This document shows, piece by piece, positions 48,238 through 58,900 of a DNA stretch of 64,000 bases. Both the position numbers and the translations under genes were made by a program. Each line of letters begins with the position of its first letter. The first letter of the stretch is position 1. Below the pieces are notes generated by a model. The model had not been told where the DNA came from and did not search any database. It saw only the letters and a program-made list of their open reading frames with translations. Source of the stretch: Sinonovacula constricta. Taxonomy: Eukaryota > Mollusca > Bivalvia > Cardiida > Solecurtidae. The stretch covers positions 29,151,978 through 29,215,977 of the forward strand of contig CM017571.1 of NCBI GenBank assembly GCA_007844125.1. Direction: 5' to 3'.

Positions 48238-48816
48238 CCGGACCTAGTAGCGCAATCGGTAGAGCGTCGGCTCCAGGTACAGGAGGTCCCGGGTTCGATC
48301 CTGTGCAATGCTATAGCTCCCTAGCTAGCGCTCAAGCAATTAAAAGGGTAGTTCCACGACTGGTAAGCCCGGTCAGGGGCGTGCCTGGGTTTACGCACTT
48401 ACGCACGTGCGTACAGTTGCTTCCGAAAATTCTACACAATCTTCAACAATCCAACTTGACGTATTTCTGTCTCTTCCTGCTTCTAAGACAATTCTTTGTT
48501 CTAGACAGTGAGAGTACCCGCCACTCACCCCCCCCCCCCCCCCCGAATGCATCTATGGCGTTCTATCGGAAAAAATCCGTAGGGGGGGGGGGGGCACGCC
48601 CCCGGACTCCCTAGGAATAGTGCGTTTACTCAAAAGTCGCCCAGGCACGCCCCTGCCGGTGTCAGGATAATGTGCCTGGGTGTGGAATCATGCCAGGTGT
48701 TCACGACATGCTATATACAGTGAAGGCAGCACTATAACTGCTTCAAGTCGACAGCGTCTGCAGATAACTGAAATACGTACTGTTGGCGGGACGATAAACT
48801 CAATAAACATAAACAC
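48238..48816 (+). repeat. tRNA-derived SINE, family A, split by a TIR transposon
   Basis: Plus strand: A box TAGCGCAATCGGTAGAGCG, B box GGTTCGATCC, body to AATAAACATAAACA. Target-site duplication CAGGTTCTCGTA at 48,226-48,237 and 48,817-48,828 (17 bp if one mismatch is allowed). A 282-bp element interrupts it at 48,374. Confidence 0.9.
48374..48655. mobile_element. 282-bp TIR transposon (MITE) inside the SINE
   Basis: Perfect 16-bp terminal inverted repeats CAGGGGCGTGCCTGGG, flanked by a 5-bp duplication CCGGT (48,369-48,373 and 48,656-48,660). Alignment with the uninterrupted SINE copies shows the empty site. It includes a 17-C run (48,528-48,544) and a 13-G run (48,582-48,594) that can pair. 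Ends in CAGGGGCG with a 5-bp target recall hAT5-like elements; the superfamily is inferred. Confidence 0.85.
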
Positions 48817-48894
48817 CAGGTTCTCGTAGAAATTATATTAAGTGACGCGCTTGAAAAATACAAATACAATGCGCTATCAAATTAAACCATATGG

Positions 48895-49700
48895 CCCACT
48901 ATCAAAATAGAAAGTTTCCATGTGATGTCATAGGTACTGATAAGACAGTTTAGGGCAGCCATCTTTGAAGGCAGAAGCTAATGCGGGCCGAAATCTGGAA
49001 ATATGTGCTGTATTAAACTTACCACTGTGTTTTATTTTTCAGTCTATTTTACTGAATTTTATATAAAATTCAACAGCTTTTATGAAGTATTTTAAATATC
49101 AAAATGATATTTTTATAGTTTAAAAGGTAAAAGAAATACAACCCAAAAAGATACACTGTTAATTTTGTTTAAGGATGAGCCAATAATTTTATTTATTTCT
49201 GTGTGTTAATTCTTTGCGCATTTATTAATTTTTACAAATATTGCATTCTAAAAATATGAATTTCAAGAGCTTTCCAGTGGTATATAGCTTTTAAGTTTTG
49301 GACCACAAATGAAGAGATGACAAGAAAATAAATTTACTCTTCTATACATTTCATCTGAAAATCCCTTGAAGTTGCCACCAAAGATGGCTGCAAAGATACG
49401 GGATCTTCACTGATGTGGAAACTATCGATAGTCTTTGATATCAATCCCTGCTTGGGACCGTCTTAATTAGGATGAATATCAAAGTGGCCAGCATTGGTTA
49501 AAAGTGCCGATTGCATCAATATACTTTGATATAGAATTTACTGATAGCTTTAGAATTTACTTGAGTTAAATACAGCACATATTTCCCGATTTCGGCCTGC
49601 ATTAGATTCTGCCAACAAAGATGGCTGCCTGAAACTGTCTTATCAGTGTCGATGACATCACATGGAAACTATCTATAGTTTGATAGCTATTTGATATCAC
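48895..49700. mobile_element. ~800-bp element with ~120-bp terminal inverted repeats
   Basis: The left arm (about 48,898-49,025) and right arm (about 49,570-49,692) are reverse complements at roughly 85-90% by eye. Shared blocks include AGTTTCCATGTGATGTCAT, TGATAAGACAGTTT, GGCAGCCATCTTTG and GGAAATATGTGCTGTATT. It is a foldback or long-TIR MITE with no coding capacity. Confidence 0.75.
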
Positions 49701-49884
49701 TGAGTAAGAGAAGTATAGTGTATACAATTGGCACATGTTTGTTTCTGTTACCGTCTTGGTTTGTAAAACTAGCATATTTTCTTGAAAAATAACCGATCAA
49801 TACGTGTTTAGCTTATTGATTTTATGGATAATTTAAAATCAAGTTAATGTCTTTACAAAATAGTAGGTATTATAAATTGATTAA

Positions 49885-49887
<3 letters not shown>

Positions 49888-49915
<28 letters not shown>
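49888..49915. repeat. 28-bp poly(A)
   Basis: Uninterrupted A run in the SPNS1 upstream region. It could be a retroelement tail, but no body is recognisable before it. Confidence 0.9.
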
Positions 49916-50424
49916 CTAAAATATACTATAAAACTACCCAAGTATTGAATTCCTGTCACATTGGAAGAATTGTGTGGTGTGGTAAGGGTGAGCAGAGACG
50001 TATAACAACAGTTATCGCAGAAAGGCTCCGAATGCTGATATTATGCTGCATTTGCTGGGGCGAAAAACGTATACAATAAGAAGAAAGCGAGGGTAAACAA
50101 AACCAATGATTAAAACATACATTCATTAAAATTAAACAACAACAAAAAATACTAATCAAAAACGCAGTCAACAGTGGCAGCGGCAGAGTGTTGCACAAAG
50201 TGTATCTCTTGTTTAGACAAGTTTACAATGGTTAGGTTCTACCAATACGGACCGATTTTATATTCAACCGGGCTCGCATTGAGTCCACGTTTGTAAGAGA
50301 GGTAAGGCAGACTTGCGTGGTTGTTAGTTGGAGGGTCGGAATGGGCATTGTCCGTTTTGGCAAAGGTGCATGTTGCTACAAGAATCGTCTGCAGGACTCA
50401 GATCGGTGACGATGTAAAATGTTT

Positions 50425-50432
50425 ACTTCCGG
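50425..50432 (+). promoter_or_regulatory. ETS/GABP site upstream of SPNS1
   Basis: ACTTCCGG (CCGGAAGT on the other strand) is a consensus ETS site ~107 nt before the SPNS1 start codon, within a locally less AT-rich stretch likely to be the promoter or 5' leader. Confidence 0.45.
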
Positions 50433-50538
50433 CTAAATAATTTTTGGGGCAGTGCAGTGACAATTAGTCATAGCAACTCAAGAGGTTGTTTTAAATAATC
50501 ATGTAGCAACGCGGAAATAAATTACCATTGTATGTATA

Positions 50539-50797
50539 ATGTCAGTCAGTCGCGAGTTCTCTCCTCCTTTTGATGATACAGTTCAGCTGACAAGCATGGA
50601 AGTTATTTCAGATGAAGAGCAGCTAGTCGCAGATTCCGACGTGAATCAAAGGTCTGCGACAGATGCTGTCGAAGTACCAGCGGTTATCATGAGGACAGAA
50701 ACTGGGGAGGAGATCTCTAATGCCCGTGGATATGCCATCGTTGCCATACTGTTCGGAATTAACCTCCTCAATTATATGGATAGGTTCACAATAGCAG
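50539..50797 (+). CDS. SPNS1: SPNS1 exon 1 with start codon (residues 1-86)
   Basis: Starts MSVSREFSPPFDDTVQ, with an in-frame TAA upstream at 50,518-50,520. An acidic tail with DEEQLV (reminiscent of acidic dileucine lysosomal sorting signals) precedes helix 1, YAIVAILFGINLLNYMDRFT. Donor CAG|GTAAGT, phase 1. Confidence 0.93.
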
Positions 50798-50832
50798 GTA
50801 AGTTAATTAGCAAAGTTGAAAAAGAGGGTTTA

Positions 50833-51597
50833 CGGTTACTTCGGTAAATGACCACTTCGGTAAATTAATTTTATGTAGGGATCAGTCTGGTCGTTTCGGT
50901 AAATAGGTAAACATTTAGTATAATACCTGATTGAGACGAATTCGGTATGTCCACGTGTGAAAAGATTTACACACCTCAGCCCTAGACAGATAATTTAATC
51001 ATTTAGTTATTTATGTTTGTATTATGAACAATAGAATTGGTAATGCTTAAAATTAGGTGGTGTATATTTATGTAATATTGTTGTTATTTCCCGCAAATGT
51101 TAAACTGAAACTTTTCCTCAACCTAGCTGTTTATATTTTTATTTTATTATATCATTTTCTGTAAAAGGCGGCTTCAATTTGTTCGCACGTCAGAGTCATG
51201 ACATTCTTGATGAGTTCATACTTTTCGCCTCTCTTTGTATGCTTTGTGGAGCCTTCTTCCTGATACTTTCATGATATATTTGTTACAATTTAGTTACTGG
51301 TATTGGCAAAGATTAACTTTTCCAAATAGAAACAATATAACTATTAATTTTTTGAGTCCATTGTTTTATAAATTAAATCTACCAAAGCGTACCTGTTCCA
51401 CATTTTCAATAAATAAATGATTAAATGATTAAATTATTTGTCCTGGGCTTAGTTATGAAATCTTTTGCACACGTGGACATACCCAATTCTCTGTCTCAAT
51501 CAAGTGTTATACTATATGTTTACCTATTTACCGAAATGTCCGGACTAATCCCCATATAAGATCAATTTATCGAAGTGGTCATTTATCGAAGTGACCG
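50833..51597. mobile_element. 765-bp MITE with ~150-bp terminal inverted repeats
   Basis: Left end CGGTTACTTCGGTAAATGAC; right end reads CGGTCACTTCGATAAATGAC on the opposite strand. Similarity continues for about 150 bp (shared TTTCGGTAAATAGGTAAACA, GATTGAGAC, GGTATGTCCACGTGTG). The centre is AT-rich and non-coding. It lies 35 nt inside SPNS1 intron 1. Confidence 0.85.
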
Positions 51598-51649
51598 GTT
51601 ATAGAAAAAGAGGAGTACATACTGAAAAACATCTTACAGTGTTGAAGAC

Positions 51650-51965
51650 CCTAAAGTAAATCTGGGAGGAGAAAAATCCTGTCTCTTACAGGGGTCAAAC
51701 CAGAACCTTCAGTTATGTAGGCAGACGATTAACCATGTCATTATAGGGTTAACACAACTTCATTACACTTCTACCCTTTACTTTTCAGAGCTAGTAAGCT
51801 CTCCAGAATTGCGATGCAGGCAAAAATCACAGTCAGTGAAACACTTCTGACACCATTAAGGTAAATCTGGGAGGAGAAAAATCCTGACCCTGACTGGGAT
51901 CAAACCCGAGACCTTAAATTCTGTAGGCAGACATTCAACCACATTGGTAAAGGGTTAGCCCAACA
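51650..51965 (-). repeat. two tandem copies of a tRNA-like SINE (family C)
   Basis: Copies at about 51,653-51,770 and 51,853-51,965 share AAATCTGGGAGGAGAAAAATCC and a tRNA-like head. Minus strand of the second: TGGTTGAATGTCTGCCTACA then GGGTTTGATCCC (A- and B-box-like). Family B and C bodies differ. Confidence 0.6.
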
Positions 51966-52532
51966 GCAAGGCTGTTGGAAGTGTCTGTATGCACTATTTT
52001 ACAACCTGATTCTCAAAGCTTTTGTAATAATATTAATAAATGATGAATAATTCTAAAAAAAAAATATTTTTTTTCTTAGTTCTAGTTTCTATATTTGGTT
52101 GTTTTTTTAAGTCAGAAATTGTTTAAGTTTTAAGGGGATGAATAAAGCTGTTTTCCTGATAGCTACCCAATGCATCTCTTAGCAACATCTGAAAACTGCT
52201 GTTCCTGTGGTCGAGCTGGATGCCCTGTGGTTGTCTGCATATTTAAAAGAGGGATTATCTGCTGAATCACAGTAGCCACTGCACCAAAGCCTCATTGTGC
52301 TGATTTCTGCTGCAGAAACCATAATGCCATCAAGGTTGAGGTGACTAGTAGTAATCCTGAAAAAGGGGACTTAGAACATGTACTGAGCCCTGTAAAAGAG
52401 GGTTAAGGAATATTCACAACAAAGCCGCAGGTTGATGCAGTTTATTGACATACCCTGTACAGGACAGTGTAAGTATTTTTTTTAGAAATACTTTGTTTTT
52501 ATAAATATACCACTGTTTTCACTTTATTTCAG

Positions 52533-52735
52533 GTGTCCTTGCTTCTATACAAGATTACTATGGTATTACCAATTCTGAGGATGGCCTTCTGCAGACAGCT
52601 TTTATATCATTTTACATGGTATGTTCCCCATTGTTTGGATACCTGGGTGACAGGTATGTGAGGAAAATCATCATGGCTGTTGGAATCACATTCTGGGCTG
52701 TGGTCACTCTAGCTGGCAGCTTTATTCCAGGAAAT
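52533..52735 (+). CDS. SPNS1: SPNS1 exon 2 (residues 87-154)
   Basis: Acceptor TTTATTTCAG, donor GTAAGT. Encodes VLASIQDYYGITNSEDGLLQ then TAFISFYMVCSPLFGYLGDR then YVRKIIMAVGITFWAVVTLA then GSFIPGN. GYLGDRYVRK is the MFS motif A loop between helices 2 and 3. Confidence 0.97.
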
Positions 52736-52881
52736 GTAAGTGGAGATATTCAGTGGATTTATAATTGAATGATGAGAGAATGTTAAAAGAAATAATTGTT
52801 CTAAGAATACCTTACTTAGGTGTTATTCTACTGAGTTCATTAACAAATAGTTCAATATCTAAAACCAATCAAATCCTTTTT

Positions 52882-53453
52882 TAACCAGGTTTTCAACGAA
52901 AATTCTGGTTATTAGATTGGGGTATGGCGGGCTGGCAGGCGGTCGGACAGATTGTGGGCACTGTCAAACGGAGGGTTTCCGGTCAATAACTTCAGTTTGG
53001 AGTAACCAATCTTGTTGAAACTTTGGATATAGCAAGCTTGCATGAAGACCTAGCTTGAGATTCGATTTAGTGCCAGTTGGGTCAAGGTGAAGGTCACTGT
53101 TACTAAAAATAGAAAAAAAGTTTCCGGTCAATAACATTAGTTTGGATTAACCAATCTTGCTGAAACTTTGCAAAAAGCAAGCTTGCACAGAGAACTAGCT
53201 TGGGATTGGATGTGGGGCCAGTCAGATCAAAGTCAAGGTCATTGTTACTTAAAATAGAAAAAACAGTTTCCGGTCAATAACTTCAGTTGGAATAAACCAA
53301 TCTTGCTGAAACTTTGAATATAGCAAGCTTGCATGAAAACCTAGATTGGGATTGTATTTGGGATCAGTCGAGTCAAGGTCACGGTTACTAAAAATTGAAA
53401 AACAGTTGCCACTTATAATTTAGTTTAATTGTTAAATCCTTGAAAACCTGGTT
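52882..53453. mobile_element. 572-bp TIR element with three ~145-bp internal repeats
   Basis: 14-bp TIRs AACCAGGTTTTCAA at 52,882-52,895 and its reverse complement at 53,440-53,453. Inside are three head-to-tail units (starting near 52,977, 53,120 and 53,268; 143 and 148 bp apart) with TTTCCGGTCAATAAC, AACCAATCTTGCTGAAACTT and AGCAAGCTTGCA. It is non-coding and MITE/pearl-like. Confidence 0.75.
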
Positions 53454-53727
53454 TCATGGCATGGCCAGATTTCTTGTTTTCTATAACAAATAGAACGATG
53501 CATTTAAAATATTCCGTTAAATAAACTAAATGTTGTTTCACTTGAGAAATAATGTTGATTTAAGTTAATTGAATCACGGTAACACTCTTGAACTGTTTAA
53601 TAAAAACTAATACCAACAAAAACTTTATTAACTTTGGGTAAAAATTTATGGCTATTTATATAAGGTGTTAGCATGTTTTTAGATATAAGCATTATCCATC
53701 ACTCCTAACCTTTCTGCTGAAACTCAC

Positions 53728-54030
53728 TAATTAGATTGTCTCTGGGGCAACATTCACACACTAATTAGATTGTCTCTAGGGCAACATTCACATTCTGATT
53801 AGATTGTCTCTGGGGCAACATTCACTCACTAATTAGATTGTCTCTAGGGCAACATTCACATTCTGATTAGATTGTCTCTGGGGCAGCATTCACACACTGA
53901 TTAGATTGTCTCTGGGGCAACATTCACACACTAATTAGATTGTCTCTGGGGCAACATTCACACACTAATTAGATTGTCTCTGGGGCAACATTCACACACT
54001 AATTAGATTGTCTCTGGGGCAACATTCACA
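53728..54030. repeat. 34-bp minisatellite in SPNS1 intron 2
   Basis: About nine copies of a unit containing CTAATTAGATTGTCTCTGGG and GCAACATTCACACA, with two variants (CACACTAATT and CATTCTGATT). It does not touch an exon. Confidence 0.93.
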
Positions 54031-54039
54031 CCTTGTCCA

Positions 54040-54893
54040 GGGGATTCGCACACACGTTCCCTGATCTGTGTCAGCAGCATGGTCCAAAACCTGTACTGCT
54101 GTCTCTATCATGGCTACTGTCAGTGGCATGCTTTCTATCTTCTAGATGATTTTTACAGTGTTATTTTTATGTTTAACAAGTGTCAAATGTCTAGTGAATA
54201 ACATCATGCATGTAATGATTGATAGCACTGCCAGTTTTAATAGCACATTACTTTCCTTTAGCAAAATAGTGCAGTACTAAGGCATAAATGTTTTAACATG
54301 TGCATTTGTTTTAGAAGAACAAATGAAAAAACAACAACATATGTTTGTATCATAGAAAAAGCAGATTTATTTTACTTCCAATTCATTAAAACAGTTAATA
54401 TCTGGAAAAAAGCACTTTACAATGACATTTAAATGATAGCTATTTTGTTGCTGTCACAAAAACAAAATGGTGGTTTTTATAATATAATTATTATATTAAA
54501 ATTGTTTTATTAACAAAAGACACACTGAGTTTGAGGTAATTAATTAGGAGCAAAGTTATTATCTTGTTATGAATAATACGAATAGATATACAACTGACCA
54601 TGTTTGTGTAAAGGAAACAGTGAACAGGCTTTAATAACAATAAAAAATATCAAATTTGCATAAACTGAAAACAGTATATGTATGTTGATTTTCACTTTAG
54701 CATATATTCTAGTAAGTTATATATATTTTTGGGAAATGATGTATGCAGATAAACTGAGTCAACAGTATTATATTTTTTCTGTCAAACTTAGTTTTTGTTA
54801 GCTGTCACAATGTAAAATCAATAACTATGGAAAATAAATCTCCAACACTTTGATGCTTTATTGATTCTTTTCAAGCATAAAATAATTTTTCAG
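54040..54893 (+). other. rest of SPNS1 intron 2
   Basis: AT-rich intron up to the exon 3 acceptor. I see nothing else in it. Confidence 0.5.
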
Positions 54894-55045
54894 TATTTCT
54901 GGGCTTTCATTTTGCTCAGAGGTATGGTGGGAGTGGGTGAAGCAAGCTACTCTACAATTGCTCCAACCATTATAGCAGATCTGTTCAGCAAAGAAAAGAG
55001 AACACTGATGTTGATGATATTTTACTTTGCTATTCCAGTCGGCAG
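54894..55045 (+). CDS. SPNS1: SPNS1 exon 3 (residues 155-205)
   Basis: Acceptor AATTTTTCAG, donor GTACAC. Encodes [20 protein letters not shown] then [20 protein letters not shown] then [30 protein letters not shown] in human SPNS1. Phase 2 out. Confidence 0.97.
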
Positions 55046-55754
55046 GTACACATGTTTTTCTTCTCACAAAAATGTTTATAATGAATAACATAAGTTCACT
55101 TTTGTCAATTGTATTAACAATTAAGTTTTACAGAACAAAGTTAAAAAATATATTGCTAGATTGATTTATGCAAAGTTTGTTATAAGATAACTAGGATTAT
55201 TCTTTATGTTTCCATTAAAAGGTTGTTTGTTTTGGATTGTGAACTTCATATTAATTTTATTTCTCAAAGATTGGAACAAACAGGAAAAACCTCTTAACGA
55301 GGTAAATTTGAATTTCTGATTTAAACTTTATGTTTATTGGTGTCTTTTTTTCTAAGTTGATGACAGTCATGGCATAGAATATAAGCAGACTGAAATTTTG
55401 GTGATATGAAGTAAATTCTGTCCCACATCACTGCGGACTTTTACATCTGTATTTTCCCTTTGGACTTCATATTTCTTAAATATTTTAAACTTTGTTCTTG
55501 CACAGTAATCATAAAAGCAAAAGTGATGATTAATATGTCAGTGGGTTGTCAAATTGAAATCCATTGTGTCTGCAAATAAAGTCCACATTAAGAGAAACTA
55601 AGCTGCCGTAACACTTTCTTTATTATTCTGGTCTGTAAAATCTGTGATAATAAAAAAGTTTAATCTGGTTTCATGCACTAAAAAAGCACAAGAGCATATC
55701 TAAAGCATTTTGTAATATTTAAACTATTTGAATTTTTTTTCTTTTTTTTTTCAG
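55046..55754 (+). other. SPNS1 intron 3
   Basis: 0.7 kb of AT-rich intron ending in a long T tract before the exon 4 acceptor. Nothing else is supported. Confidence 0.5.
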
Positions 55755-55821
55755 TGGCCTTGGATATATAGTGGGTTCATCAGTTGCTCAAGCATTCGGA
55801 GCCTGGCAGTATGCTCTCAGG
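55755..55821 (+). CDS. SPNS1: SPNS1 exon 4 (residues 205-228)
   Basis: Acceptor TTTTTTCAG, donor AGG|GTAACC. Encodes (S)GLGYIVGSSVAQAFGAWQ-YALR and ends in phase 0 directly before VTP of exon 5. The first intron bases also read V-T, mimicking exon 5. Confidence 0.95.
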
Positions 55822-55981
55822 GTAACCTTCTCTTACCTTCTCAGCAAACAATCAACTTGTTTTACTCTGTTTAGAATGGACCTGATTGTAAACATTTCAA
55901 ATGATCAAGTTGTGGAAATGATAGTTCCTTTGAATAGTGAGTGCTCTTTTATAATAGTGATAGAGTTGCAGATGCCTTTGA

Positions 55982-58900
55982 GTCTATTTCTGCAATTAAT
56001 GCCAGTCCTGGGTGTGATCTGTGTGGTGCTGATCCTGTCTGTTTACTGTAGGTGACAGTCCTGGGTGTGATCTGTGTGGTGCTGATCCTGTCTGTTTACT
56101 GTAGGTGACAGTCCTGGGTGTGGTCTGTGTGGTGTTGATCTTGTCTATTTACTGTAGGTAACAGTCCTGGGTGTGATCTGTGTGGTGTTGATCCTGTCTA
56201 TTTACTGTAGGTGACAGACCTGGGTGTGATCTGTGTGGTGTTGATCCTGTCTGTTTACTGTAGGTGACAGTCCTGGGTGTGATCTGTGTGGTGTTGATCT
56301 TGTCTATTTACTGTAGGTAACAGTCCTGAGTGTGATCTATGTGGTGCTGATCCTGTCTGTTAACTGTAGGTGACAGTCCTGGGTGTGATCTGTGTGGTGT
56401 TGATCCAGTCTGTTTACTGTAGATGACAGTCCTAGGTGTGATCTATGTGGTGCTGATCCTGTCTGTTTACTGTAGGTGACAGTCCTTCTTGTGATCTGTG
56501 TGGTGCTGATCCTGTCTGTTTACTGTAGGTGACAGTCCTGGGTGTGATCTGTGTGGTGCTGATCCTGTCTGTTTACTGCGGTTGACAGTCCTGGGTGTGA
56601 TCTGTGTGTAGCTGATTCTGTCTATTTACTGTAGGTGGCAGTCCTGATTGAATCTATGTGGTGCTGATCCTGTCTATTTACTATAGGGGATAGTTCTGGG
56701 TGTGATCTGTGTGGTGCTGATCCTGTCTGTTTACTGTAGGTGACAGTCCTGGGTGTGATCTGTGTGGTGCTGATCCTGTCTGTTTACTGCGGTTGACAGT
56801 CCAGGGTGTGATCTGTGTGTTGCTGATTCTGTCTATTTACTGTAGGTGACAGTCCTGGGTGTGATCTGTGTGATGCTGATCCTGTCTATTTACTGTAGGT
56901 GACAGTCCTGGGTGTGATCTGTGTGGTGCTGATTCTGTCTATTTACTGTAGATGACAGTCCTGGGTGTGATCTGTGTGGTGCTGATCCTGTCTGTTTACT
57001 GCGGTTGACAGTCCTGGGTGTGATCTGTGTGGTGCTGATTCTGTCTTTTTACTGTAGATGACAGTCCTGGGTGTGATCTGTGTGGTGCTGATCCTATCTG
57101 TTTACAGTAGGTGACAGTCCAGGGTGTGATCTGTGTGGTGCTGATCCTGTCTGTTTACTGTAGGTGTTAGTCCTGGGTGTGATCTGTGTGGTGCTGATCC
57201 TATCTATTTACAGTAGGTGACAGTCCAGGGTGTGATCTGTGTGGTGCTGATCCTGTCTATTTACTGTAGCTGACAGTCCTGGGTGTAATCTGTGTGATGC
57301 TGATTCTGTCTACCGGTATTTACTGCAGGTGACAGTTCTGGGTGTAATCTATGTGGTGCTGATCCTGTCTGTTTACTGCAGGTGACAGTCCTGGGTGTCA
57401 TCTGTGTGGTGCTGATTCTGTCTATTTACTGTAGATGACAGTCCTGGGTGTGATATATGTGGTGCTGATCCTGTCTATTTACTGTAGGTGACAGTCCTTG
57501 GTGTGATCTGTGTGGTGCTGATCCTGTCTATTTACTGTAGGTGACAGTCCTGGGTGTGATCTATGTGGTGCTGATCCTATCTGTTTACTGTAGGTGACAG
57601 TCCTGAGTGTGATCTGTGTGGTGTTGATCTTGTCTGTTTACTGTAGGTGACAGTCCTTGGTGTGATCTGTGTGGTGCTGATCCTGTCTATTTACTGTAGA
57701 TGACAGTCCTGGGTGTGATCTATGTGGTGCTGATCCTGTCTATTTACTGTAGGTGACAGTCCTTGGTGTGATCTGTGTGGTGCTGATTCTGTCTATTTAC
57801 TGTAGGTGACAGTCCTGGGTGTGATCTATGTGGTGCTGATCCTGTCTGTTTACTGTAGGTGACAGTCCTATTTGTACTCTATGTGGTGTTGATCCTGTCT
57901 GTTTACTGCGGTTGACAGTCCTTGGTGTGATCTGTGTGGTGCTGATCCTGTCTATTTACTGTAGATGACAGTCCTTGGTGTGATCTGTGTAGCGCTGATC
58001 CTGTCCATTTACTGTAGGTGACAGTCCTTGTTGTGATCTGTGTGGTGCTGATCCTGTCTATTTACTGTAGGTGACAGTCCTGGGTGTGATCTATGTGGTG
58101 CTGATCCTATCTGTTTACTGTAGGTGACAGTCCTGAGTGTGATCTGTGTGGTGTTGATCTTGTCTGTTTACTGCAGCTGACAGTCCTGGGTGTAATCTAT
58201 GTGTTGCTGATCCTGTCTATTTACTGTATGTGATAGTCCTGGGTGTGATCTGTGTGGTGCTGATCCTGTCTATTTACTGTAGGTGACAGTCCAGGGTGTG
58301 ATCTGTGTGGTGCTGATCCTGTCTATTTACTGCAGGTGACAGTCCTGGGTGTGATCTGTGTGGTGTTGATCTTGTCTATTTCCTGCAGGTGACTGTCCTG
58401 GGTGTGATCTGTGTGGTGTTGATCCTGTCTATTTCCTGCAGGTGACTGTCCTGGGTGTGATCTGTGTGGTGTTGATCTTGTCTATTTCCTGCAGGTGACT
58501 GTCCTGGGTGTGATCTGTGTGGTGTTGATCCAGTCTATTGAGTGCAGTTGACGCTAGTCCTAGGTGTGATCTGTGTTGTGTTGATCCAGTCTATTTAGTG
58601 CAGGCGACGCCAGTCCTAGGTGTGATCTGTGTGGTGCTGATCCTGTCTAATTACTGTAGGTGACAGTTCTGGGTGTGATCTGTGTGGTGTTGATCTTGTC
58701 TTTTTCCTGCAGGTGACACTGGTCCTGGGTGTAATCTGTGTGGTGTTGATCTTGTCTTTTTACTGCAGGTGACACCAGTTCGGGGTGTGATCTGTGTGGT
58801 GTTGATCTTGTCTTTTTACTGCAGGTGACACCAGTTCGGGGTGTGATCTATGTGGTGCTGATCCTGTCTATTTACTGTAGGTGACAGTCCTTGGTGTGAT

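Noticed and set aside
55771..56055. 94-codon frame beginning in SPNS1 exon 4
   Set aside because: It is read-through of the exon 4 donor into the intron and first array units; the phase-0 join to exon 5 matches spinster proteins.
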